Shown: positions 44,753 to 55,362 of the stretch, in pieces
Layout of the letters: each line of letters opens with the position of its first letter
How positions within the stretch are numbered: the stretch's first letter is position 1
NCBI RefSeq assembly: GCF_002886045.1
Contig: NZ_CP025791.1
Coordinates: 434,001 to 498,000 of the forward strand
DNA from: Flavivirga eckloniae
GTDB lineage: Bacteria; Bacteroidota; Bacteroidia; Flavobacteriales; Flavobacteriaceae
Length of the DNA stretch: 64,000 nucleotides
Reading direction: 5' to 3'
Position numbers and translations under genes: made by a program
The notes under the pieces: model-generated
Database searches by the model: none
Told to the model about the DNA's origin: nothing
Seen by the model: the letters and a program-made list of their open reading frames with translations, nothing else

Positions 44753-46174
44753 TTAATTAGTATCAAATTTAAAATATTTTACGGCATTATTATAACAAAT
44801 ATCCTGAACTAATTTCCCTAAAAACGGTATATCGTTAGGAACTAACCCTTTTTGAATATCATCTGCAATTAAATCGCACAATATACGTCTGAAATATTCG
44901 TGTCTTGGGAAGGATAAAAAGCTACGACTATCTGTTAGCATGCCAACAAAATGGCTCAATAGTCCAATATTTGATAATGTATTTAATTGTTTTTCAATGC
45001 CATCCTTTTGGTCTAAATACCACCAACCAGAACCCCATTGCATTTTTCCAGGCATTTCTCCGGTATTGAAATTACCCATCATACTCGCAAATACTTCATT
45101 GTGAGCCGGGTTTAAATTATAGCAAATTGTTTTTGCCAGTTTATTTTCATAGTCTAACTGTCCAAATAGCTTTGACATAGATTCTGCAAATGAATAATCG
45201 CCTATAGAATCGCATCCTGCATCTGCCCCACACAATTCAACCAATCTTTTATTATTATTTCTAATAGGTCCTAAATGAAATTGTTGCGTCCATCCCTTAG
45301 TATGGTATTTACGAGATAGGTAAAACATCATAAATGTTCTATATTTTGCTACCTCTTCATTTGTTAAAGGCCTTTTGCTTAAAAACTTTCTGAATATTTC
45401 GGCAACTTCAATCTCTGTATAATCCACAATATGCAAAGCACCTGTAATACCATAATCAGACAATACACAGCCATTTTCATGGAAAAAATCAATTCTTGTA
45501 TCAATGGCTTTAAGCAAGCTACCAAGGCTACTGATGGAAAATTTAACGCAAGCACCCAACTTATCTAAATAGGCATTAAAGTTTGGTGCGTCTTCTATAA
45601 AAAACAAGGCATCAGACCGAAATGTAGGCAACACTTTTGTGTAAAAGGTCCCTTTGTTTATTTGTTTATGATATTTTAAAGAATCTGTGGGATCGTCTGT
45701 TGTACAAACAAGCTCCACTTTCATTTGTTCCAACAACTCAGCGGGTGTCTTTTTAGCTAAAATAGCATTGGCTTTATCGTAAATTTCGTCCGCAGTGCTT
45801 GGCTGTAGAATCGTATCGATGTTGAAATAGCGTTTTAACTCCAATTGCGTCCAATGAAACAAGGGGTTCCTTACGGTATAAGGCACTGTTTCTGCCCACT
45901 TAATAAATTTCTCTTTTAAAGAAGCAAAACCTGTAATAAATGCTTCATTAATACCGTTAGCCCGCATACCCCGCCATTTGTAGTGATCTTCACTTAACCA
46001 AGCTTTGGTAATATTTTCAACAGGTTTATTTTCTGCTATTTGTTTCGCAGATAAATGATTATGATAATCTATTATTGGCAGGTCTTTAGCATAATCATGA
46101 TATAAGATTTCTGCTTCTTTAGATCTTAGTAAAAAATTTTCTGTTATGAATGCTTTGGGGGAAGCTTCAATCAT
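44753..46174 (-). CDS. uxaC: Uronate isomerase UxaC
   Basis: 473 residues. Metal-dependent amidohydrolase-type enzyme that interconverts D-glucuronate/D-fructuronate and D-galacturonate/D-tagaturonate. Motifs include [15 protein letters not shown] (metal His pair), [12 protein letters not shown], and [10 protein letters not shown]. The end region contains [23 protein letters not shown]. It overlaps the end of uxuA by 4 bases, hence coupled translation. Confidence 0.96.
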   Translation of the reverse strand: MIEASPKAFITENFLLRSKEAEILYHDYAKDLPIIDYHNHLSAKQIAENKPVENITKAWLSEDHYKWRGMRANGINEAFITGFASLKEKFIKWAETVPYTVRNPLFHWTQLELKRYFNIDTILQPSTADEIYDKANAILAKKTPAELLEQMKVELVCTTDDPTDSLKYHKQINKGTFYTKVLPTFRSDALFFIEDAPNFNAYLDKLGACVKFSISSLGSLLKAIDTRIDFFHENGCVLSDYGITGALHIVDYTEIEVAEIFRKFLSKRPLTNEEVAKYRTFMMFYLSRKYHTKGWTQQFHLGPIRNNNKRLVELCGADAGCDSIGDYSFAESMSKLFGQLDYENKLAKTICYNLNPAHNEVFASMMGNFNTGEMPGKMQWGSGWWYLDQKDGIEKQLNTLSNIGLLSHFVGMLTDSRSFLSFPRHEYFRRILCDLIADDIQKGLVPNDIPFLGKLVQDICYNNAVKYFKFDTN

Positions 46175-47352
46175 AGTCCTAAGCTTTTGGTAATTCCTAA
46201 TTCTAATCCTCTTAATTCTGCTAACCCACGTAAACGTCCAATACCTGAATATCCCGGGTTAGTTTTTTTATGTAAATCGTCCAACATTTGATGGCCATGA
46301 TCCGGGCGCACCGGAATTAAGGCATCTGCTCTTCCTGCTGCCTTTCTCTTTGCTTCTTCTTCTATAACCTCTTTTACGATACTAAACATACCTACATCGC
46401 CTTCTAAATGATTGGCTTCATAGAAGTTTCCTTTTACATCTCTTTTTGTACTTCTTAAGTGTAAAAAGTGTACTCGGTCTGCAAAACGTTTAAAAATTTG
46501 CACCAAATTATTATCTGCTCTTACACCTAAAGATCCTGTACAAAAAGTAATACCGTTAGAAATATGAGGTACTTGTTCAAAAATATATGCGTAATCGGCT
46601 TCTGTACTCATTATTCTCGGCAACCCTAAAATAGCGTAAGGTGGATCGTCTGGGTGAATACACATTAATACATTATTTTGAGCTGCTACTGGTATAATTT
46701 CCTTTAAGAATGCTACCAAATTTTCTTTTAGTTTTTGGGCATCAATATCTGCATAACTATCTAAAATGGTTTGAAACTGTTCTAAAGTATACCCTTCTTC
46801 TGCTCCTGGTAAACCTGCAATAATATTGTTTACCAATCCTCTCTTTTCTTCTTCGGTTAAAGCCTCAGCATAAGCTTTTGCTTCAGCCTTTAATTCAGCT
46901 GTATATGTAGCTTCTGCTCCCGGTCTTTTTAGTAAATGCAATTCGAAAGCTGCAAAAGCTGTTACATCAAAACGTAATGCTTTTGATCCATCTTCAACTT
47001 CATAATCCAAAGAGGTTCTCGTCCAATCTAAAACTGGCATAAAATTGTAACAAACAATGTTAATACCACATGCTGCTACATTTTCTATACTTTTTTTATA
47101 GTTATCTATATATGTTTTAAAGTCTCCCGAACGTGTTTTAATATTTTCATGTACGGGAATGCTTTCTACAACAGACCACTCTAAACCAGCAGCTTCTATT
47201 ATTTGTTTCCTTTCTTTAATCGCTTCTATTGTCCAGACTTCTCCATTAGGAACTTGATGTAAAGCCGAAACAACACCTGTTGCTCCTGCTTGTTTTATAT
47301 CTGATAATTTTACCGGATCATTGGGTCCGTACCAACGCCATGTTTGTTGCAT
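46171..47352 (-). CDS. uxuA: Mannonate dehydratase UxuA
   Basis: 393 residues. It begins [26 protein letters not shown] and contains [20 protein letters not shown] and [11 protein letters not shown], the family metal and substrate motifs. It dehydrates D-mannonate to 2-keto-3-deoxygluconate. KDG kinase and aldolase are not in the window. uxaC follows with 4-base overlap and the SDR reductase precedes by 17 bases. Confidence 0.96.
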   Translation of the reverse strand: MQQTWRWYGPNDPVKLSDIKQAGATGVVSALHQVPNGEVWTIEAIKERKQIIEAAGLEWSVVESIPVHENIKTRSGDFKTYIDNYKKSIENVAACGINIVCYNFMPVLDWTRTSLDYEVEDGSKALRFDVTAFAAFELHLLKRPGAEATYTAELKAEAKAYAEALTEEEKRGLVNNIIAGLPGAEEGYTLEQFQTILDSYADIDAQKLKENLVAFLKEIIPVAAQNNVLMCIHPDDPPYAILGLPRIMSTEADYAYIFEQVPHISNGITFCTGSLGVRADNNLVQIFKRFADRVHFLHLRSTKRDVKGNFYEANHLEGDVGMFSIVKEVIEEEAKRKAAGRADALIPVRPDHGHQMLDDLHKKTNPGYSGIGRLRGLAELRGLELGITKSLGL

Positions 47353-47369
47353 TTTTTTCTTTTTAATTA

Positions 47370-48185
47370 TTATACTCCACTAAATGCACTAAACCCGCCA
47401 TCGACAGGAACTACAATGCCTGTTACGAATTTTGATGCATCGGAACAAAGATAATGCACCGCGCCATTTAATTCATCCGCTTCGCCAAATCTTTTCATTG
47501 GGGTATTTTGAATAATCGTGTTCCCTCTGTCTGTATAATTCCCCGTTTCTTTATCAATTAACAAATCTCGATTCTGGTTTCCTATAAAAAATCCTGGGGC
47601 AATGGCATTTACCCTTAATCCGTCTCCATATTTCAATGCCAATTCAACAGACATCCATTTTGTAAAATTATCGATCGCAGCTTTTGATGCCGAATAGCCA
47701 ACCACTCTTGTAATGGCTCTTTGGGCCGCCATTGAAGATACATTTAAGATAACACCGCTTTTATTTTTCGCCATTTCCTTCCCAAAAACAATTGATGGCA
47801 AAATACTTCCGAACAGATTTAAATCTACCACCTTTTTAAAGTCATCAATACCTACATCAAAAATCGTTTGTGATGGTGCTATGGTCGCACCAGGCATATT
47901 ACCTCCTGCTGCGTTTATTAAAACATCAATACGTCCATACTTTTTAATAATCGCATGGGATGCTTTCTGTATACTTTCTTCTTTAGTAACATCACAGACA
48001 AAACCATCTACATGCTCGCTTATGCTTTTAAATCCTTCTACGGTTTCTACCAGTGGTTTTTCTTTATAATGCAATAAAACTACTATGGCACCTTCTTCTA
48101 GTAAATATTTTGCAATACCTCCACCAAGTACTCCACAACCTCCGGTTACAAGTACTATTTTACTCTTTATATTAAATAAATTCAT
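47370..48185 (-). CDS. SDR-family oxidoreductase, probable fructuronate reductase/mannonate dehydrogenase
   Basis: 271 residues, short-chain dehydrogenase: [16 protein letters not shown] for NAD(P) binding, NAAGG, then catalytic S..Y..K in [23 protein letters not shown]. The frame runs 8 codons further up (48209), but [16 protein letters not shown] fits the family start. It is first in the uxuA/uxaC operon, in the place of UxuB, which belongs to a different family in proteobacteria. D-fructuronate reduction is inferred from context. Confidence 0.85.
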   Translation of the reverse strand: MNLFNIKSKIVLVTGGCGVLGGGIAKYLLEEGAIVVLLHYKEKPLVETVEGFKSISEHVDGFVCDVTKEESIQKASHAIIKKYGRIDVLINAAGGNMPGATIAPSQTIFDVGIDDFKKVVDLNLFGSILPSIVFGKEMAKNKSGVILNVSSMAAQRAITRVVGYSASKAAIDNFTKWMSVELALKYGDGLRVNAIAPGFFIGNQNRDLLIDKETGNYTDRGNTIIQNTPMKRFGEADELNGAVHYLCSDASKFVTGIVVPVDGGFSAFSGV

Positions 48186-48279
48186 CTTATTTTTATAAAA
48201 GACAATCAATTATATCTTATCCTATTTTTTAATTGTCCTCTCCTATTTCAATAAAAAACATCCTAATTTCTTACAAATA

Positions 48280-48293
48280 CGTGTGCGTACACG
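48280..48293. promoter_or_regulatory. Candidate LacI-type operator in the divergent hexuronate promoter region
   Basis: CGTGT-GCGT-ACACG has 5-base complementary arms and is the only GC-rich stretch in a very AT-rich 260-base gap. The overlapping TGCGT/ACGCA arms (48284-48295) add symmetry. It sits between the SDR gene and the divergent LacI-type gene and probably binds that regulator. Confidence 0.5.
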
Positions 48294-48445
48294 CAAATTT
48301 AAACTATTTTCTTTAATTCGTTTTTAAAAAACAGCGAAAATATTGTAAATAGCTCACTATTTTATATTTTCGTTTTTTTGAAACTTTAAGTAAACTACGT
48401 TTTGTATTTATTTTATTTGAGGTATGAATTTATTTTAAGCACATA

Positions 48446-49483
48446 TTGAAAACAATTAAAGATATTGCAGCCTTAGCTAATGTTTCTATTGGAACAGTAG
48501 ATCGTGTTATTCATAACCGACCTGGGGTTTCTGAAAAAACCAAAGCTCATATTGAAAAAATAATAAAGGAGCACAATTTTCAAATAAACAAGACGGCTAG
48601 TACACTTGCACTAAATAAAAAATATGATATAGCTGTGCTAATTCCTGTAGCGGAGTCTGCCTCAGATTTTTGGTACTTACCCAAAAAAGGTATTGAAAAG
48701 GCTTCGAAAGAAATTGAAATTCATCGCACCTCGGTAAGCTACTTTTATTTTAATCTGCTTGATCCTAAATCTTTCGAAGAAGCGTTTGATAGCTTGCTGG
48801 AAAAATCTTTTGATGCTGTACTATTGGTTCCTATATTCCCAGAAGAAACCAAAAAACGCCTTATACATTTAGAAAAAGGAAACATCCCCTACGTATTTAT
48901 TAATATTGAAATGGAAGGTGCAAACAATATTTCTTACATAGGGCAACATTCTTTTGATAGCGGAGTACTTGCTGCTAAACTCATGTCTTTATTAATAGAT
49001 GATGAAGATGAGATCCTCATTTTAGAAGCCAGAAAAAATAACGGTTTTCATTCTGCTATTTTAGACAGAATTTCGGGCTTTAAATCGTATTTCAACTCCA
49101 AAAATTCAAAGGTTAAAATTAATGAAGCTATTGTTTCGAATATGAAAGACCAAAAATCTTTTGATGAATTAATTTCCGAACAATTAACGAACAACCAAAT
49201 TCGAGGCATATTTGTTCCGTCAAGTAAAGTAAGAACTATAGCAAAACATATTGAAGACAACAACATAAAACATTTAAAATTAATCGGTTACGATCTGAAC
49301 GAGGATAATATACTTTTTATTAAAAATGAAATCATCGATTTTTTAATCGATCAAAATTCTTTTTATCAAGGCTACGAAGGCACAAAAACCTTATTTAATT
49401 TTATTTTAAATGGTATTGTTCCAGAAACAAAAAGGTACTTACCTATAAAATTGTTAACAAAAGAGAATATTAAGTACTTATAA
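48446..49483 (+). CDS. LacI-family transcriptional regulator of the hexuronate operon
   Basis: 345 residues. The start is TTG at 48446 because MKTIKDIAALANVSIGTVDRVIHNRPGVS begins there and no ATG lies upstream in frame; it holds the LacI-type HTH with hinge. The C-terminal domain (AVLIPVAESASDFWYLPKKG and on) is a periplasmic-binding-protein fold that senses a sugar or sugar acid. It is divergent from the uxu/TRAP operon, the expected arrangement for a local repressor. Confidence 0.92.
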   Translation: MKTIKDIAALANVSIGTVDRVIHNRPGVSEKTKAHIEKIIKEHNFQINKTASTLALNKKYDIAVLIPVAESASDFWYLPKKGIEKASKEIEIHRTSVSYFYFNLLDPKSFEEAFDSLLEKSFDAVLLVPIFPEETKKRLIHLEKGNIPYVFINIEMEGANNISYIGQHSFDSGVLAAKLMSLLIDDEDEILILEARKNNGFHSAILDRISGFKSYFNSKNSKVKINEAIVSNMKDQKSFDELISEQLTNNQIRGIFVPSSKVRTIAKHIEDNNIKHLKLIGYDLNEDNILFIKNEIIDFLIDQNSFYQGYEGTKTLFNFILNGIVPETKRYLPIKLLTKENIKYL

Positions 49484-49794
49484 AAACAGTTAATCGTTAA
49501 CAAAAAGAACCTCTTGCGCATCGAAAACTCATATGTAGTACTTCTGGGAAAAAACAACAACAGAATATACATAAATAATACAAAATCCTTTTTTTAAACC
49601 TACAAGAAAGCATATCTTAGTTCTATAAAATCAGGGAGTCGCCTGTAGCTAAATTCAAGTAGCATATTATAGATTTTAAAAACCCCATATAACCAAGCTT
49701 TGAGTAAACTTACCAACCAATTTATACAGAATAACATACTTACGAGTTATTAAAGATAAAAGAGTCCCCCTAATCAACGATATTGAATTTACGA
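49484..49794. other. Intergenic region, no clear feature
   Basis: About 310 bases between the LacI-type gene and the secreted protein. It is AT-rich and contains only weak dyads (GTTAATCGTTAAC at 49490-49502). I see no gene. Confidence 0.4.
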
Positions 49795-50760
49795 ATGAAA
49801 AAATACAGATTACTACTAATTACTATTGTTATGTTTAATTTAGCAAATGCCCAAAACACACCAGATATAATAGGTCAATACAATTTAGGATCATCATCGC
49901 CAGAAGGAGGAAGTCATTTATTCGTGCTGGAAAACAACCATTACGCCATCTTATATTTTGGAGGTATCCAAACAGGACAATGGGAGTTTACCAGTGATCA
50001 GACTTTTAAGTTCAGTCCAGATATTAAAGAAAATAAATTCGAATTATTCGGGAGACATAATAAAGATCTTAAAAACTCTACAAAAATCTTTTTTAATGAT
50101 TTTGAAAAGGGTGAGACATTTGTCCAATTAAAAACAACTCAGGAAAAAGAAAACATCTTCCAACGGGTCTTTAATAAAAATGCAAACTGTTTTTCGTTTC
50201 CTTATGTACACACATTTGAATTAATTGGAGATCGTATTTCATTCATGTCCATTCAATATGATGATAAAAACACTTATAATATTACATTTGAAAACCCAGA
50301 TAAGTATAACGATTTTGTTGCAAATTTCACTGAAGTAGATAGTCATGAAGTCCAACCATTTTTTGCGACATTTAATAATGGTGAACTTAAACTTATTAAT
50401 GATAGTATTGTGAAGCGCATGCCTTTAAACGAAACTGATGAAGGGCTCGAATTTATTAGAAAGTATATAGACATGAAATCGAACAAGGATACTATTTACA
50501 TAAATCCAGCATATAACTTTTTTGGTGATCTTGATTTTGAAGAACAACAGGATATACACGAACATCACGTATTTAATGAACAAAAAAATGCCTTTATAGA
50601 TGAGGAATATTATGTTGAAGGCTCAGAATACACCAAATCTGATGAATCGTTTCATGACATGTCTATAATCTATGCCTATTCTGCTTTAAAGATACACAAC
50701 AAAAAGAATGTTAGCTATAAAATAAATGAGAAACCGTTGTTTCAAGTTACTTGTAATTAA
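49795..50760 (+). CDS. Secreted protein, unknown function
   Basis: 321 residues from the ATG at 49795 (a TTG four codons earlier is possible). A signal peptide (MKKYRLLLITIVMFNLANAQ) is followed by a beta-rich acidic protein with GGIQTGQWEFTSDQTF, suggesting a beta-barrel or sandwich, and an acidic His-containing part near residue 250 (EEQQDIHEHHVF). No family was recognised. It stands alone with no neighbour within 300 bases. Confidence 0.6.
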   Translation: MKKYRLLLITIVMFNLANAQNTPDIIGQYNLGSSSPEGGSHLFVLENNHYAILYFGGIQTGQWEFTSDQTFKFSPDIKENKFELFGRHNKDLKNSTKIFFNDFEKGETFVQLKTTQEKENIFQRVFNKNANCFSFPYVHTFELIGDRISFMSIQYDDKNTYNITFENPDKYNDFVANFTEVDSHEVQPFFATFNNGELKLINDSIVKRMPLNETDEGLEFIRKYIDMKSNKDTIYINPAYNFFGDLDFEEQQDIHEHHVFNEQKNAFIDEEYYVEGSEYTKSDESFHDMSIIYAYSALKIHNKKNVSYKINEKPLFQVTCN

Positions 50761-51341
50761 TATAAGTTCAGAAGAATTTATAATATTACGCAAAGCGGTT
50801 TGAGCTTATACATATACCGTTTTTTACTTCTACAGCATTTCTTTATTTGCTTATAAACAAGGCTCTTTAAACGTTTTTAAACCTAAAAGACGTAAGAATT
50901 AACTTTATGCTTTTACTGTTTAACCCCTATGAGGTGTACAAATAAACCAAATTCTTCTCCTTAGTTATCTATTTACATTTTGCATGTCTTATAATTAACT
51001 CTTTTAAAGTACATTATAGTTGAAAGCAGAAGGTTTTTATATAAGATTTCCCCTCCCCTTCTTAATTTTTTAGCCAGTACCAAATCTATTTGGCTAAAAA
51101 AGTTGACTCTATTTTCGACTAAACACCATGAACTTAAATATAGCAGATTATGGTTTATTTAAAAAAAACAAGAATCAATACTTTTATTAGTGAAATAAAT
51201 ACTAAATCAAAAAAAAGTGATTCTAAAACTTCTAATAAAAAACATCTTTTAAAGTGTTTGTTTATAACAAAACTATTTAGCAGACATCATCTTACACCTA
51301 TGCTTTAATATACTAGAAAAGGAAAAATAATTTCTTAAAAC
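50761..51341. other. Intergenic region with one hairpin
   Basis: 580 bases with no convincing frame. A perfect 11-base inverted repeat (TTTTTTAGCCA at 51066-51076 with TGGCTAAAAAA at 51091-51101) is the only structure. It may terminate a transcript coming from either side. Confidence 0.5.
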
Positions 51342-51375
51342 AAAAAAGCCTCACTAAAAATAGTGAAGCTTTTTG
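51342..51375 (-). terminator. Terminator of tRNA-Arg (minus strand)
   Basis: Near-perfect stem (AAAAAGC..TCACTA with TAGTGA..GCTTTTT) directly after the tRNA on the minus strand, with T-rich end when read on that strand. Confidence 0.75.
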
Positions 51376-51449
51376 TGAGCCCTGAAGGATTCGAACCTTC
51401 GACCGCCTCCTTAGAAGGGAGGTGCTCTATCCAGCTGAGCTAAGAGCCC
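51376..51449 (-). tRNA. tRNA-Arg(TCT)
   Basis: 74 nt on the minus strand. The acceptor stem GGGCTCT pairs with AGGGCTC using two G-U pairs. The anticodon loop is CTTCTAA, anticodon TCT. D-arm GCTCAGCTGGATAGAGC and T-loop GGTTCGAATCC are standard. CCA is not encoded. Confidence 0.95.
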
Positions 51450-51611
51450 TAAAAGAAATCATTTTTGATTTCTGGTGTGCAAATATAAAATTAACTATAA
51501 ATCTATCCAAAGGAAATCTTCATAAATTTTATCAATAATCTTTAATATTTGAAAACCTTGTACTTATTAAGATTAAAGGCTTTTATAACTAATTAAAAAC
51601 TAACGTATAAT

Positions 51612-51646
51612 AAAAAACACCATTTAAAATTTTAAATGGTGTTTTT
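51612..51646 (-). terminator. Terminator of the sodium/sugar symporter gene
   Basis: Perfect stem of about 16 bases centred on AAATTTT (AAAACACCATTTAAAA with complement), 21 bases beyond the stop codon on the minus strand. Confidence 0.75.
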
Positions 51647-51666
51647 AAATATTTATTTAATTCAGA

Positions 51667-53295
51667 CTACCAAAACAAGCCATATAATACAGCTAAAACA
51701 ATCATGATTACAAACGAACCAATATTAAATAATGGCGTTGTTTTAAATAGTTCTTTAGTAAGAGGGATTCCCTTAGGATCATCCGCTCCTTTATTTTGCA
51801 TATTACTTAATATAACAACAATTAGCATAGATAATAAGGTTGCTATTCCCATTTGATGCATCCAAGGCTCAAATGCTGGAATAGGTAAGAACTTAAGAGC
51901 TAATGCAATTGGAATTGATAAAATAGCTCCCCAAATAGCTGCATTGTTTGTCGTTTTTTTCCAGAATAAACCTAAAATGAATACGGCTAATATACCTGGA
52001 CTCACTATACCTGTATATTCCTGGATAAACTGGAATGCTTGATCGATACCTCCTAAAAGTGGTGCAACTATCACGGCTATAACTAAAGCCACAGCAGCAG
52101 AAATACGCCCTACATTAACGGTTGTTTTATCATCTGCCTCTTTGTTAATGTATTGCTTGTATATATCCATAGTAAATATGGTAGATGTTGAATTTAACAT
52201 AGACGCTAAGGAAGATACTATAGCAGCCGCTAAAGCAGCAAAAGCAATACCTTTAAGTCCAGTTGGTAAAAACTGTAATAACCACGGATATGCCTTATCA
52301 GCTTGTTCTGTTGTAGGTACGTTTAACATCCCCGCTTCACCTAAATTGGCCATAATTGAAGGATCGTTTACCATAACGTAAGCTGCAATACCTGGCACAA
52401 CAACAACTAATGGAATGATAAGTTTTAAAAATGCAGCTAATAAAATACCTTTTTGAGATTCTTTTAAAGATTTTGCCGCTAAAGTTCTTTGTATAATATA
52501 TTGATTGAAACCCCAGTAGTATAAATTAGCGACCCATAAACCACCAATTAATACCCAAATACCTGGAAGGTTTACATAGTTATCGTTAGTTTCTTCAAGA
52601 ATCATATGGAATTTCTCTGGTGCAGCCTCAACAACTTTAGCGAAACCAGCAAGAACACCTTCGCCTCCAGACACTGTGTTCAAGGCCAAATACGTAGTAA
52701 TTAAACCACCTAATACTAAAAACACGACTTGTATAACATCGGTCCAGGCAACAGCAGATAAACCACCGTATAAAGAATAAGCAGCGGCAAATAACGCCAG
52801 ACCAATAATAGCATACATCATGTCAACCCCCATAATGGTTTCAATGGCAAGACCACCTAAATATAACACGGAAGCCAGATTTACAAAAATGTAAAGAGCC
52901 AACCAAAATACAGCTAGAATGGTTTTTAAGTTCGTTGAAAATCGCTTTTCAACAAATTCAGGAATCGTATAAAGTCCTTTTTCTATAAAAATTGGTAAGA
53001 AATATTTACCAACAATAATTAAGGTTAAAGCAGCCATCCACTCATAAGATGCGATTGCAAGTCCTAAAGCAAATCCAGATCCAGACATACCAATAAATTG
53101 TTCTGCCGAAATGTTTGCTGCAATTAATGATGTACCTATGGCCCACCATGGTAAAGATTTACTTGCTAAGAAATAATCTTCAGCATTTTTTTGATGGCCC
53201 TCTTTATCGCGAGAAACCCACAGTCCAACGCCTAAAATTAAAATAGCGTAAGCTACGAAGACTACATAGTCCCACATATCGAATCCTGCTGTCAT
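51667..53295 (-). CDS. Sodium/solute symporter, SSS family (SGLT type; probable galactose carrier)
   Basis: 542 residues with about 14 helices. SGLT motifs include WAIGTSLIAANISAEQFIGMSG near the N-terminus, SGLAVAWTDVIQ-like GGLSAVAWTDVIQVVF, and SSLASMLNSTSTIFTMDIYK. The Na2-site serines and alanine are in that last segment. The gene is divergent from a GntR-type regulator followed by galM-galK-galT, so galactose is the likely substrate. That is inference; glucose and other hexoses are also carried by this family. Confidence 0.88.
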   Translation of the reverse strand: MTAGFDMWDYVVFVAYAILILGVGLWVSRDKEGHQKNAEDYFLASKSLPWWAIGTSLIAANISAEQFIGMSGSGFALGLAIASYEWMAALTLIIVGKYFLPIFIEKGLYTIPEFVEKRFSTNLKTILAVFWLALYIFVNLASVLYLGGLAIETIMGVDMMYAIIGLALFAAAYSLYGGLSAVAWTDVIQVVFLVLGGLITTYLALNTVSGGEGVLAGFAKVVEAAPEKFHMILEETNDNYVNLPGIWVLIGGLWVANLYYWGFNQYIIQRTLAAKSLKESQKGILLAAFLKLIIPLVVVVPGIAAYVMVNDPSIMANLGEAGMLNVPTTEQADKAYPWLLQFLPTGLKGIAFAALAAAIVSSLASMLNSTSTIFTMDIYKQYINKEADDKTTVNVGRISAAVALVIAVIVAPLLGGIDQAFQFIQEYTGIVSPGILAVFILGLFWKKTTNNAAIWGAILSIPIALALKFLPIPAFEPWMHQMGIATLLSMLIVVILSNMQNKGADDPKGIPLTKELFKTTPLFNIGSFVIMIVLAVLYGLFW

Positions 53296-53335
53296 AATAA
53301 ATAAGTGATTTAATTGATTAATTAAGTTAAGATAT

Positions 53336-53343
53336 CAAATATA
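53336..53343 (-). promoter_or_regulatory. -7 element TATATTTG for the symporter gene (minus strand)
   Basis: CAAATATA on the plus strand reads TATATTTG on the minus strand, about 40 bases upstream of the ATG at 53295. A -33 TTTG was not found. Confidence 0.5.
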
Positions 53344-53388
53344 GAAATTTAATTTAAAATTCTGTATAACTTTATTGCAAAAAAACAA

Positions 53389-53406
53389 CTAGTAGGGTCT
53401 AGTAGG
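53389..53406 (+). promoter_or_regulatory. Tandem CTAGTAGG repeat, candidate regulator site
   Basis: CTAGTAGG occurs at 53389-53396 and 53399-53406, a 10-base period (one helical turn) immediately upstream of the GntR-type gene, about where the -33 region of its promoter should be. Tandem half-sites on one DNA face suit a dimeric regulator. Confidence 0.45.
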
Positions 53407-53426
53407 TTTTTTTAAAAAATAAATTA

Positions 53427-53434
53427 TACATTTG
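53427..53434 (+). promoter_or_regulatory. -7 element TACATTTG for the GntR/gal operon
   Basis: It matches TAnnTTTG and lies nine bases before the ATG at 53444, so the leader would be very short. The -33 area is the CTAGTAGG repeat, not TTTG. Confidence 0.55.
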
Positions 53435-53443
53435 TAGTGATTT

Positions 53444-54436
53444 ATGATAACAATTAAAGCAAAAATAGGAATTCCCAAATACAAGCAGATCATCAATTCG
53501 ATTGAGCATGCCATACTTTCCGGTACCTTGAAAAAAGGAGATCAAATCCCTTCTATTAATAGTATTAAAGATAACCATAAGCTCTCTAGAGATACTGTTT
53601 TAATGGCTTTTAACGAGTTAAAAAATAGAGGTATTATTCAATCTATCGTTGGTAAAGGGTATTATGTTGCCAGTGAAGATGTAAATGTTACTCAAAAAAT
53701 ATTTTTGCTTTTCGATGAGTTAAATTCCTTTAAAGAAGATTTATACAATTCGTTTTTAGAGCATTTAGGAGACAACATTCAAGTTGATATTTTTTTCCAT
53801 CATTTTAACGAAAACGTTTTCAGTAAACTTATTAACGATAATGCTGGCGACTACAACTATTATGTTATCATGCCAGCAAACTTTACCAATACAAGCAAGG
53901 ATGTAAAAAAACTGCCTAAAGACAAGGTTTATATTTTAGATCGTAATTATGAAGACCTACATGAATATGCCGCCATTTATCAGGATTTTGAGAAAGTGAT
54001 TTTCAACAATCTTACTAAAGCCTGGTACCTGGTTAAGAAATACAAAAAAACAATTTTAATATTCTCTGAAGACAAACAACCTCAAGGTATGCTTAAAGGA
54101 TTTAGTATGTTTTGTAAAAAAAACAAAATGCCTTATGAGGTCATAAATTCTTTAGCTGGTAGAGTTTTAGAAAAAGGAGAATTATACATCATGCCAGATG
54201 ACAACAGTTTACTTCAAATTATAAAAAAAATGAAAAGTAAGAACCTCAAACTGGCAAAAGATATTGGTATTATTTCATACAACGATACCTTACTTAAGGA
54301 AATTGTAGAAGGTGGTATTACTACCATTTCTACAGATTTTAATATGATGGGGCAACGTTTAGCAGAAATGATACTAAATAAAGAACAGGTTAAAGTAGAA
54401 AACCCTAACAAATTGATTATCAGAAACTCATTATAA
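53444..54436 (+). CDS. GntR-family regulator with LacI-like ligand-binding domain, probable gal regulator
   Basis: 330 residues. Residues 1-78 are a GntR winged helix (KYKQIINSIEHAILSGTLKK, IPSINSIKDNHKLSRDTVLMAFNELKNRGI). The remainder is a periplasmic-binding type fold, ending DIGIISYNDTLLKEIVEGGITTISTDFNMMGQRLAEMIL as in LacI/GalR effector domains. This hybrid layout is common for Bacteroidota sugar regulators. It is followed 20 bases later by galM, and faces the symporter. Confidence 0.9.
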   Translation: MITIKAKIGIPKYKQIINSIEHAILSGTLKKGDQIPSINSIKDNHKLSRDTVLMAFNELKNRGIIQSIVGKGYYVASEDVNVTQKIFLLFDELNSFKEDLYNSFLEHLGDNIQVDIFFHHFNENVFSKLINDNAGDYNYYVIMPANFTNTSKDVKKLPKDKVYILDRNYEDLHEYAAIYQDFEKVIFNNLTKAWYLVKKYKKTILIFSEDKQPQGMLKGFSMFCKKNKMPYEVINSLAGRVLEKGELYIMPDDNSLLQIIKKMKSKNLKLAKDIGIISYNDTLLKEIVEGGITTISTDFNMMGQRLAEMILNKEQVKVENPNKLIIRNSL

Positions 54437-54455
54437 AGCCTAAAAAAGCAACACA

Positions 54456-55343
54456 GTGTATAAAATATATCACAATAAAGCATTAAATACTTTAGAGATA
54501 GAAAACTCTAAAGACGAGGTGTACGGAAAAATTCATCTTGATGCTGGCGCCAGTCTACAAGAACTGACATTAAAAGGGCATACCATTATAAAAGATTTAG
54601 CACCTTTAACATATGCTAACACTTACGCATCTTCAATCCTGTTTCCTTTTGCTAACAGAATTAAGGATGGTGCCTATACCTTTAATGATACAGATTTTCA
54701 ATTTGAAATAAACCACAAGGACGAAAACAATGCCTTGCACGGACTCGTTTACAATAAAACGTTTCAAATAATAGAGCAGGAAAACAGTAATGATTCGGCA
54801 TCTATTTTACTGGAATACGAGGAAAAAGAGTTATCTACTGGTTTTCCTTACACCTATATAATTCAATTAAAATATGTTTTCACAGCCAGTAATTTAAGCT
54901 TACAAGTCGCTGTAAAAAACACAGATTCTAAAGCTTTTCCTTTTACTTTAGGGTGGCACCCTTACTTTTTAAGTGATGACCTGTATAACAGTTCATTACA
55001 TTTTAATAGTGATAAAAAATTAGTCTTAGGCGACAGAAATATAACGGTTGGTGTTGAATACATTAATTTTGGAGACCATTTTAAGGTTGAAAACCAACAA
55101 CTGGACGACTGCTGGATTTTAAATTCTAACGATGTAACATTCAAAACGCCTAAATATGAGCTAATAATTGAATCTTCGGCAGATGAGAATAACTTCCTTC
55201 AGGTATATACCCCGCCAAAACCGAATACCATTGCCATTGAACCTACAACAGGAGTTTCAGATAGTTTTAATAACAATATAGGTCTGAAAACTTTAAATGC
55301 AAACGACAGCTACAGTATTAACTGGAACATAAAAATAAAATAA
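54456..55343 (+). CDS. galM: Aldose 1-epimerase (galactose mutarotase)
   Basis: 295 residues starting from GTG at 54456. Motifs include FPFANRIKDGAYTFN, HALHGL-like NALHGLVYNK with catalytic His, and FTLGWHPYF with the second catalytic His; IAIEPTTGVSDSFNN supplies the acidic base near the C-terminus. It anomerises beta- to alpha-galactose for galK. It is second in the operon. Confidence 0.9.
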   Translation: MYKIYHNKALNTLEIENSKDEVYGKIHLDAGASLQELTLKGHTIIKDLAPLTYANTYASSILFPFANRIKDGAYTFNDTDFQFEINHKDENNALHGLVYNKTFQIIEQENSNDSASILLEYEEKELSTGFPYTYIIQLKYVFTASNLSLQVAVKNTDSKAFPFTLGWHPYFLSDDLYNSSLHFNSDKKLVLGDRNITVGVEYINFGDHFKVENQQLDDCWILNSNDVTFKTPKYELIIESSADENNFLQVYTPPKPNTIAIEPTTGVSDSFNNNIGLKTLNANDSYSINWNIKIK

Positions 55344-55362
55344 CTACTTAACCGCATAATAA

